Source: Vibrio albus (GTDB lineage: Bacteria > Pseudomonadota > Gammaproteobacteria > Enterobacterales > Vibrionaceae). Taken from it: a stretch of DNA of 64,000 nucleotides. Position 1 is the stretch's first letter. Every line of letters begins with the position of its first letter. The translations under genes were made by a program, and so were the position numbers. The DNA is taken from positions 62,001-126,000 of the forward strand of contig NZ_QFWT01000003.1 in assembly GCF_003144035.1 (NCBI RefSeq), in the 5' to 3' direction. Positions 56,082-64,000 of this stretch are shown one piece after another. The notes under the pieces are model-generated. The model made no database searches and was not told where the DNA came from. It saw only the letters and a list, made by a program, of their open reading frames with translations.

Positions 56082-59000
56082 ATGAATGATAATAACCAGG
56101 CCGTCATGCACACATGTGACGGAAATGAAGCTGCAGCCTATATTGCTTACCGGGTAAGTGAAGTCTGCGGTATTTACCCTATCACGCCTTCATCGACTAT
56201 GGCGGAATTTGCTGATCAGTGGGCCGCTGAAGGAAAGACCAATATTTGGGATAATATTCCGCTGATCGCCGAAATGCAGAGTGAAGGTGGTGCGGCTGGT
56301 ACTGTCCATGGGGCGTTGCAAAGTGGGGCTCTGACGACGACGTTTACGGCCTCTCAGGGGCTGATGCTGATGTTGCCCAATATGTACAAAATTGCTGGGG
56401 AGCTGACTTCTACCGTATTCCATGTGGCAGCCCGTTCTCTGGCTGCTCAGGGGCTGTCTATTTTTGGTGATCATCAGGATGTGATGGCCGCCCGCGGAAC
56501 CGGGTTTGCCTTACTTGCGTCTTCATCTGTACAGGAAGCGCATGATCTGGCTCTGATAGCACATGCGTCAACGTTGCAGTCACGCATTCCTTTTCTGCAT
56601 TTCTTTGACGGGTTCCGGACCTCTCATGAGGTGAACAAAATCAGTCTGGTGCCGGATTCTGTGATACGCGATCTGATATCCGATCAGTTAGTCCGGGAAC
56701 ACCGGGAAAGAGGGCTCAGACCGGATATGCCGTTTATCCGTGGAACCGCACAGAACCCGGATGTGTATTTTCAGGCGCGGGAAACCGTAAACCCCTTTTA
56801 TAGGTCAACACCGGACATCGTTCAGGCCAGTATGGACAAGTTTGCCGGGCTGACCGGGAGACAGTATCAGCTCATGGAGTACACCGGAGCTCCTGATGCA
56901 GAGCATATTGCCATTGCTATGGGGTCGGGGGTGGAGACCATCAAAGAAACGGTGGATTATCTGACCGGGCAAGGTGAGAAAGTAGGGGTTATACAGGTGC
57001 ATCTGTACCGGCCATTGTCGGCTAAACATCTGCTGGATGCGATTCCGAACACCGTAAAAAATATCGCGGTTCTCGATCGTACAAAAGAAACCGGCGCAAA
57101 CGGCGATCCCCTGTATCAGGACGTGCTGACGGCTCTGGTCGAGAATGCTGAGCGGTTTACGACATTTCCCAAACTGGTTGCCGGCCGCTACGGATTGTCC
57201 AGTAAGGAATTTACTCCGGCCATGGTGAAGGCGGTATATGACAACCTGAAATCAGAGAGCACCAAACAGCACTTCACAGTGGGTATTATTGATGATGTCT
57301 GCCACTCTCATCTGGATGTCGATGACGGTTTTGATATTGAACCGGGTACAGTGGTACGGGCTCTGTTCTATGGGCTAGGGGCTGATGGAACCGTTGGGGC
57401 CAACAAAAATACCATCAAGATCATTGGTGACGATCCGGAGTATTTCGCTCAGGGTTACTTTGTGTATGACTCCAAGAAATCCGGCTCCAAGACAGAGTCA
57501 CATCTTCGGTTTGGTAATCATCCGATTAACAGCCCGTATCTTATTCAGTCAGCTAATTTTATCGCCTGCCATCAGGCTAACTTTGTTGAAACGACCGATA
57601 TGTTGGCTAAAGCCGCAACCGGTTCGACGTTTCTTCTGAACAGTTCAGAGACAAAAGAGGCTGTCTGGGATTCTCTTCCTAAGCGCATGCAGGCTCAGTT
57701 GATTGAAAAGCAGATGAGCTTTTATGTGATTGACGCTTATAAAGTGGCGCGGGAAACCGGCATGGGAAGCCGGATAAATACCATCATGCAAACCTGTTTC
57801 TTTGCGTTGTCCGGCGTTATGGATAAAGAAACGGCCATTGGTAAAATTAAACAGGCGATTGAAAAAACCTATTCACGTAAAGGTGCTGCGCTGGTACAGA
57901 AAAACTATACGGCCGTCGATCAGGCACTGGCGAACCTGTATCAGGTAGAGGTGCCAGATACGATTTCATCCAGAGTAACAGTAAAAGATTCTGTTGCAGA
58001 AAACGCGCCTGATTTTGTGAAACAGGTGACAGCAGAAATGATCCGGGGTAAAGGCGACCTTATTCCTGTTTCTATGTTACCGGCAGACGGCACGTATCCG
58101 TCAGCAACCAGTAAATGGGAGAAACGTAATATTGCCCAGCGCATCCCGATATGGGAATCGGAGGCGTGTATTCAGTGCGGTAACTGCAGCATGATTTGTC
58201 CTCATGCGGCGATTCGGGCCAAGTTTTATGATAAGTCATTGCTGGACGATGCACCGGACGGCTATAAATCTGCAGGCATTACAGCTCGTGGTTTTCCTGA
58301 CACCCGGTATACACTTCAGGTCTATGCAGAAGACTGCACCGGATGCGGGCTCTGTGTGGAAGCCTGTCCGGTTCAGACGCCGGTGGAGGAGAGTGATCAG
58401 GTCCGTAAAGCGATCAATATGGAGCTGAAAGCCCCTCACCTGGAAACAGAGAAAGAGAGTCTGACGTTTTTTGAAACCATCCCTTATAATGATCGCTCCA
58501 GAGTGGATTTTTCTCATGTGCGTGGCGTGCAGTTCCTTGAGCCCCTGTTTGAGTTTTCCGGGGCCTGCTCAGGGTGCGGGGAAACGCCTTACCTTAAACT
58601 GGCGTCGCAACTGTTTGGTGATCGCATGATGGTGGCGAATGCCACTGGCTGTTCATCCATTTATGGGGGTAACCTGCCGACAACGCCATGGGCGCAAAAC
58701 AGTGCCGGTAGGGGACCAGCCTGGTCGAATTCTCTGTTTGAGGATAACGCGGAATTTGGTTTTGGTTTCAGTCTGGCTGCTGTGAAGCAGAATGAGTGGG
58801 CAAAACAGCTGTTGAAGCAGCAAAGAGGCCAGTTGGAACCCTTGCTGGTCGATCAGCTTCTGCATGCAGATCAGGTGACGGAATCGGACATTCAGGCGCA
58901 GATCAAGCGGGTGGAAGAACTGAAACAGCAACTGAGGAATATCGGCACCAATGATGCACATAATCTGATTTCAGTGGCTGACCAGTTGATCCGGCGTTCT

Positions 59001-59684
59001 ATCTGGATCGTCGGTGGGGATGGCTGGGCTTATGATATAGGTGCCGGAGGTCTGGATCATGTCATTGCCAGCGGTGCGGATGTGAATGTGCTGGTGATGG
59101 ATACGGAGGTGTACTCCAATACGGGCGGACAGATGTCTAAATCGACCCCGTTAGGAGCCGTTGCTAAGTTTGCAGCCGCTGGTAAGAGTGCCAGTAAGAA
59201 GGACATCGCCCTGCAGGCTATTTCGTACAACAATGTGTATGTGGCCAGAATCGCGATTGGCGCTGATCCACAGCAGGCTTTGTTTGCCATGCGGGAGGCC
59301 GAAGCATACCGTGGGCCGTCTTTAATTATTGCGTATAGCCACTGTATTGCTCATGGTATTAATATGAACGACGGGCGACGTCAGCAGCTTCTGGCGGTTA
59401 AATCTGGACACTGGCCTCTGTTCCGCTATAACCCGGCACTAAGAGAGTCGGGTCGTAACCCATTCTCGCTGGATACCCTGCGGCCAAGTATTCCGTTGGA
59501 AGAGTACCGGATGAATGAAGCCCGTTACCGGGTATTGCATGATACCGATCCGGTGGAAGCGGAAAAGGTACTGGCTCGGGCTCAGAGGGTGGCAGAGCAG
59601 AAATGGCAGTTTTATGAAGAATTAGCCATGCGTCCGGATGGTTCGGTTGCTCCGCATATCGAGCATGTCATTCAGCCAAGGTAA
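56082..59684 (+). CDS. nifJ: Pyruvate:ferredoxin (flavodoxin) oxidoreductase
   Basis: A 1200-residue single-chain enzyme oxidising pyruvate and CoA to acetyl-CoA and CO2 while reducing flavodoxin or ferredoxin; in Klebsiella it feeds NifF. Domains in order: I (YRVSEVCGIYPITPSSTMAE), the CoA and gamma regions, a 2[4Fe-4S] domain (CIQCGNCSMICPHAA; CTGCGLCVEACPVQTP) and the TPP domain (SGACSGCGETPYLKL; GGDGWAYDIGAGGLDHV). AGGAG precedes ATG 56082. It ends in a strong terminator and may also serve anaerobic metabolism. Confidence 0.95.
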   Translation: MNDNNQAVMHTCDGNEAAAYIAYRVSEVCGIYPITPSSTMAEFADQWAAEGKTNIWDNIPLIAEMQSEGGAAGTVHGALQSGALTTTFTASQGLMLMLPNMYKIAGELTSTVFHVAARSLAAQGLSIFGDHQDVMAARGTGFALLASSSVQEAHDLALIAHASTLQSRIPFLHFFDGFRTSHEVNKISLVPDSVIRDLISDQLVREHRERGLRPDMPFIRGTAQNPDVYFQARETVNPFYRSTPDIVQASMDKFAGLTGRQYQLMEYTGAPDAEHIAIAMGSGVETIKETVDYLTGQGEKVGVIQVHLYRPLSAKHLLDAIPNTVKNIAVLDRTKETGANGDPLYQDVLTALVENAERFTTFPKLVAGRYGLSSKEFTPAMVKAVYDNLKSESTKQHFTVGIIDDVCHSHLDVDDGFDIEPGTVVRALFYGLGADGTVGANKNTIKIIGDDPEYFAQGYFVYDSKKSGSKTESHLRFGNHPINSPYLIQSANFIACHQANFVETTDMLAKAATGSTFLLNSSETKEAVWDSLPKRMQAQLIEKQMSFYVIDAYKVARETGMGSRINTIMQTCFFALSGVMDKETAIGKIKQAIEKTYSRKGAALVQKNYTAVDQALANLYQVEVPDTISSRVTVKDSVAENAPDFVKQVTAEMIRGKGDLIPVSMLPADGTYPSATSKWEKRNIAQRIPIWESEACIQCGNCSMICPHAAIRAKFYDKSLLDDAPDGYKSAGITARGFPDTRYTLQVYAEDCTGCGLCVEACPVQTPVEESDQVRKAINMELKAPHLETEKESLTFFETIPYNDRSRVDFSHVRGVQFLEPLFEFSGACSGCGETPYLKLASQLFGDRMMVANATGCSSIYGGNLPTTPWAQNSAGRGPAWSNSLFEDNAEFGFGFSLAAVKQNEWAKQLLKQQRGQLEPLLVDQLLHADQVTESDIQAQIKRVEELKQQLRNIGTNDAHNLISVADQLIRRSIWIVGGDGWAYDIGAGGLDHVIASGADVNVLVMDTEVYSNTGGQMSKSTPLGAVAKFAAAGKSASKKDIALQAISYNNVYVARIAIGADPQQALFAMREAEAYRGPSLIIAYSHCIAHGINMNDGRRQQLLAVKSGHWPLFRYNPALRESGRNPFSLDTLRPSIPLEEYRMNEARYRVLHDTDPVEAEKVLARAQRVAEQKWQFYEELAMRPDGSVAPHIEHVIQPR

Positions 59685-59724
59685 TATCAACCTAACTGAT
59701 CCAGAGTTATAAACTTTGAAAGTA

Positions 59725-59758
59725 AAAAAGCGGGCACCTTTTAAGGTGCCCGCTTTTT
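59725..59758. terminator. Bidirectional terminator after nifJ
   Basis: Sixteen-base symmetric arms (59725-59740, 59743-59758) with A run on the left and T run on the right, between convergent genes; it can stop transcription from both sides. Confidence 0.9.
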
Positions 59759-59802
59759 ATTCTGTTAGCAATGGTCTGATCAGGCAGTTCAGAGTGATTG
59801 GG

Positions 59803-60567
59803 TTACCATTTTTTCTTCTCACCAAACAGCTGTTCCATATCGCTGTCGCGTTCTTTTTCTTCCATTGCCAGCACTTCTTCTGCGTTCTGATCTTTTTTGT
59901 TCTGATCCAGCTCTTCAAGCATTGAGGTGAGTTTTTCTTTTGCCTGAACAGAATAACTGTCATTTTTTGAAGACAGTACATCAATCCCTTTTTTCAGTAA
60001 CTGGCGTGCCGTACCGACCTGGTTGCGTACGACGGCTTCGTTAGCCCGCTTAATGACATTTTCAATATTGATGCGGATCTGGATGGTTTCCAGGCGGGCG
60101 TTTTCTGCGACATAGGCCTGAGTATTGAAACGGCCTTTGTTATGTTCGCTACGGATGGTATCACGCAGGCGTTTGACCAGTTTCAGCATAATAATCGCTT
60201 GTTTATCGCTGCCGGGAACTTTAAAAGACGTACTTTCACCACCTGAAAAATTGTCTTTTAGCTGCTGAACCTGTGCCTTCATGTTTTCTACCCGCTGCTG
60301 TAATTGACGGTTTTTAGGATCAAGTTCCATCATGCTTTCCAGCGCGTCCAGAATTCGTTGGTTCAGGCAGATAAGCAGATCCTGACTGAAAGGAAGGTGA
60401 TGGGCATTACCGATAAGGTCTTCAGTAGCATCGATAATGGCTAAATAACGAGCGGATTCTTGTTTTTTGACCGCTTCAACCTTCGTCTTGTATTGAAGCA
60501 TGACGTTATATCCGATGATCAATACAAAAAGAATCGCGATAAGTGCGATAATTAAACCAATACTCAT
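59803..60567 (-). CDS. Membrane-anchored coiled-coil protein, function unknown
   Basis: A 254-residue protein with an N-terminal membrane helix (MSIGLIIALIAILFVLIIGY) and a long helical, charged body (YLAIIDATEDLIGNAHHLPF ... KNRQLQQRVENMKAQVQQLK), ending Lys/Glu-rich (EEVLAMEEKERDSDMEQLFG). Vibrio genomes carry such a protein next to cysB, sometimes labelled DNA repair ATPase without evidence; I see no Walker motif. Divergent from cysB. Confidence 0.75.
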   Translation of the reverse strand: MSIGLIIALIAILFVLIIGYNVMLQYKTKVEAVKKQESARYLAIIDATEDLIGNAHHLPFSQDLLICLNQRILDALESMMELDPKNRQLQQRVENMKAQVQQLKDNFSGGESTSFKVPGSDKQAIIMLKLVKRLRDTIRSEHNKGRFNTQAYVAENARLETIQIRINIENVIKRANEAVVRNQVGTARQLLKKGIDVLSSKNDSYSVQAKEKLTSMLEELDQNKKDQNAEEVLAMEEKERDSDMEQLFGEKKKW

Positions 60568-60792
60568 ATCTATTGACGTCTATATTCTGATTCCAATGGC
60601 TGAAACTAGGATACACTATTCGCTACTGTGTCTGTACCCATGTTTATAACGTTTTTATTATTTCTGCTTGAATTTCTTAAGGTAAGTCTAATTACTGACA
60701 ATTATTACCTACGGTATCGGGACAGATAATGTATAGGTAATATTGATTATCTCTTTACGCGATAGCCCGTTATAACTATTATTTATATATAA

Positions 60793-61800
<1,008 letters not shown>

Positions 61801-62125
61801 CCTTTTGTTGTCTTTTTCTTCCCCAGACATACATCCCCCTGTCATTTTTATCATGAGCCCATCTGGTTTCAGGTTGGGGGGAAGTGTGTTTGTACGTGAT
61901 AAATAGGATGTAACCTTAATTTTTAATCTGACTGTTTTTTTATTTTTCGTAAGGTTTCGGGCAGAGTAAAGTGATCAGGCTTAGGCTGAAGTCTTTAAAT
62001 TTCGCCCAAAACTCCAAAGTTCATCGCACAATACGTACATGAATAATCAAAGAATTGAAACGCCTTTTTATTATCTGTTTTTGCAGGATGGCTAACATCC
62101 ATAGTAATAATAAAAAGGAGACTTC
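61801..62125. other. Intergenic region downstream of cysB
   Basis: About 325 bases with no convincing ORF or RNA gene. A ribosome site (AAGGAG) lies at its right end for the next gene. Confidence 0.5.
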
Positions 62126-63211
62126 ATGACAATCCGTACCTTTACGACTCAACTTGCGACTCTGGCTATCGCTATCACCAGCACTTATGCCGTTGCAGCT
62201 GACTACCCCAACCTAATTGTTCATCAGGAAGCGACGAATAGTCTTCAAGCTGACATCAAAACCAGAGCCCATACTTCTTTCCAGGATTGGATTCTGACAC
62301 CTGCTAATCAGGCGCTGGAGCTTGAGCCGCAGCATTTTCCACATGTTTCTTATGAGCGGAAACAGTTAAAGAAAGTCGTTGATGGTATCTATTCTCTGAC
62401 GTTGGCCTGGCACCTCAGTGAAGACGATAAGCTAAAAAAAGTCTATCAGGAAAAAGCCAGCGAACTGATCGTCAGTATTGCCAACTCGATAAGCCCTGGC
62501 TCACATACTCCAAATGAATCGATTCTACTGCCTGTTTATGAAGCGTATTCCATTATTCGCTCTGAAATGCCTCAGGATGCACAACAAACAGTTAATGAAT
62601 GGCTCAAGCGCCAAGCCGGTTACTTTAAGAATTACAAGCTCACTGGCACTTTAATCAAAAACAATTGGGAAAATGTTCGATTAGCTATCCTGTTTGATTT
62701 GGCAATGCTGCTTTCTGATGAGAGTCTGTATCAGTTCTCGGTTGAGGCATTAAAAGCCTTTGTCGCGGTTAATATCGAGCCAGACGGAAAAACCAATGAT
62801 TTCATGAATCGTGATGCTTTGACTTATCACGCCTACAATCAGCAATATTACGCACGAATTTTGCGGGCGGTTTATCTGTATAAAGGTGAAGAAGCAGCGC
62901 TAGATCTGTACAAATATAAGGTACAAGGCCACGGTAGTATTGAGGATGCCTATCAGTTCTGGGTGCCTTACTTCAAACAACCTTCAGAGAAAACTCACAT
63001 TGAATTTGTCAACACAGGCTGGAAGCCTGACTTGAAGCGTGGTGACGCCAATAAACCTTATGATCCTAAAGCAACGGTTTATGCTATGGCACATATGATT
63101 GCCATGGAAAAAGAAGCCTTTGATTTTATTAAAACTGTAGTCCCGGACACAGAGCCGCATACACTCAGATTAAGTACCTGGCTGAACTATTCACTGCATT
63201 CCGGCCGATAA
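62126..63211 (+). CDS. Secreted alginate-lyase-like protein
   Basis: A 361-residue protein with a Sec signal peptide (MTIRTFTTQLATLAIAITSTYAVAA, cleavage expected after AVAA) and an (alpha/alpha) barrel-like body resembling the alginate lyase (PL5-type) family. Marks are KNNWENVRLAIL (Asn-Asn motif) and DFMNRDALTYHAYNQQYYARI, matching the R-x-L-x-Y-H-x-Y site of AlgL-type lyases. The length fits (about 360-370). It probably acts in the periplasm or outside on uronate polymers; the substrate is not proven. Monocistronic. Confidence 0.72.
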   Translation: MTIRTFTTQLATLAIAITSTYAVAADYPNLIVHQEATNSLQADIKTRAHTSFQDWILTPANQALELEPQHFPHVSYERKQLKKVVDGIYSLTLAWHLSEDDKLKKVYQEKASELIVSIANSISPGSHTPNESILLPVYEAYSIIRSEMPQDAQQTVNEWLKRQAGYFKNYKLTGTLIKNNWENVRLAILFDLAMLLSDESLYQFSVEALKAFVAVNIEPDGKTNDFMNRDALTYHAYNQQYYARILRAVYLYKGEEAALDLYKYKVQGHGSIEDAYQFWVPYFKQPSEKTHIEFVNTGWKPDLKRGDANKPYDPKATVYAMAHMIAMEKEAFDFIKTVVPDTEPHTLRLSTWLNYSLHSGR

Positions 63212-63240
63212 TTTTGCTGGTATACATTATGCTAATGTCA

Positions 63241-63275
63241 GGCTCGCCATTTTGGCGGGCCTTGTTGTTTTTACC
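63241..63275 (+). terminator. Rho-independent terminator
   Basis: Arms GGCTCGCC (63241-63248) and GGCGGGCC (63254-63261) with a 5-base loop and T-rich tail, 30 bases after the lyase-like gene. Confidence 0.8.
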
Positions 63276-63354
63276 GCAGCACGGGTTTCTGTGATAGCCT
63301 ACTGCGGTTTGAATCTTACGAGCCACTGTTCAATGTCAGTGTGGTACTAAAGGT

Positions 63355-64000
63355 ATGCTATCAATATTTCAGAAACTGGATTCTCTTCTAGTTGCACACC
63401 GGGGTTTATGGTGTGTTGAGCCTTTTCATCAAAGTCGTTTTGACTCTCTGCCCTGGCAACAGGCTTTGCCAGAACTGTGTTGTTGGCTGGATGAGTTATC
63501 ACCCCGGGAAATAGAACACTATAAAAATGATACCCAGGCTCTATCCGATGCAACAGAGTGCTTTCTTCCGGAATTAAATACCATAAAGCGGATGGCCGCA
63601 CTTAGCGCTGAATCGGAAGTTGAACTTTCCTTTCCTAAGGGACTTAATAACGGTATTCCCGGAAGAAAGCTAAAGCAGATTAGTGCTATGGGTGCGTTTT
63701 CTCTTAAGCATCATACTGGCAGCCAATGGCTGGAGTGGTGTTCAGGAAAAGGCTATTTAGGGCGTATCCTTGCCCATCACTCTGGTAAACCCGTAACCAG
63801 CTTTGAGTGGCAGAGTTCACTGTGTGCGGCCGGACAGCAGGAAGCGGACGCTATGTCCCTGCCAATGACCTTTATTCAGGGAGACGCACTTTCTTCAGAA
63901 GCAGGACAGGTGTTTAAGAAAGAGCAACATGCTGTGGCTTTGCATGCCTGTGGTGACCTGCATGTGAATCTGTTAAAGCGTGTGGTAGAGCGAAAGCTGC
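63355..64000 (+). CDS. Methyltransferase-like protein (3' end cut by window edge)
   Basis: An open frame from ATG 63355 (AAGG upstream) runs off the right edge, so at least 215 residues are present. The visible part includes a SAM-binding-like motif (WLEWCSGKGYLGRILAHHSG) and VALHACGDLHVNLL, where C-G-D-L fits the methyltransferase family with the GxGxG replaced by CSGKGYLG. Translation starts MLSIFQKLDSLLVAHRG. The RNA or protein target is unknown. Confidence 0.75.
   Translation, partial: MLSIFQKLDSLLVAHRGLWCVEPFHQSRFDSLPWQQALPELCCWLDELSPREIEHYKNDTQALSDATECFLPELNTIKRMAALSAESEVELSFPKGLNNGIPGRKLKQISAMGAFSLKHHTGSQWLEWCSGKGYLGRILAHHSGKPVTSFEWQSSLCAAGQQEADAMSLPMTFIQGDALSSEAGQVFKKEQHAVALHACGDLHVNLLKRVVERKL

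Overview
The window is most consistent with the chromosome of a diazotrophic marine Vibrio (Vibrionaceae). It combines a mannitol mtlA-mtlD-mltR operon in the vibrio order, a feoABC iron operon, GGDEF/EAL signalling proteins, methyl-accepting chemotaxis proteins, cysB, an alginate-lyase-like protein and a gammaproteobacterial nif cluster with the NifL/NifA pair. No rRNA, tRNA or CRISPR array was seen.

Layout. 1-18.8 kb is accessory metabolism and signalling: a truncated response regulator, a short MCP, a methyltransferase, a 2-hydroxycarboxylate transporter with its CitA/CitB-type two-component system, a small membrane ORF, a GNAT-like protein, the mannitol operon, an RluA-family pseudouridine synthase, a periplasmic-binding GGDEF protein and a dCache MCP. 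19-34.8 kb holds nifHDK-nifTY-(small nif gene), nifENX-fdxB, a PAS-GGDEF protein and nifUSVWZM. 35.2-37.7 kb is an AT-rich two-gene insertion (PHP-domain ATPase plus a 99-residue partner) between the convergent ends of the nifM and nifQ operons. 37.9-43.4 kb (minus strand) is nifLA, then nifB-fdxN-nifQ. 43.7-49.7 kb is a nif-linked rnfABCDGEH operon and the flavodoxin nifF. 50-60 kb carries feoABC, an EAL-HDOD protein, a GltD-like iron-sulfur flavoprotein and nifJ. 59.8-64 kb carries a coiled-coil protein, cysB, an alginate-lyase-like protein and a truncated methyltransferase-like gene.

How it works together. NifJ oxidises pyruvate and Rnf uses the ion gradient to reduce low-potential carriers; NifF and the ferredoxins pass electrons to NifH, which reduces NifDK. 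NifUS, NifB, NifEN, NifX, NifY, NifQ and NifV build the metal clusters and homocitrate; NifM, NifW and NifZ help maturation. Six nif/rnf units (nifH, nifE, nifU, nifB, rnfA, nifF) each show a -24/-12 sigma54 promoter (GG-N10-GC) preceded by a TGT-N10-ACA NifA site. nifLA has its own sigma54-type promoter and two NtrC-like sites, suggesting the cascade NtrC -> NifLA -> nif/rnf. feoABC has a Fur-box-like site, and nifJ shows no sigma54 promoter.

The most interesting candidate for an undescribed system is the PHP-ATPase plus small-protein cassette embedded in the nif cluster, with degenerate direct repeats on either side. All functional calls rest on reading the sequence and recalling families; no database search was made.
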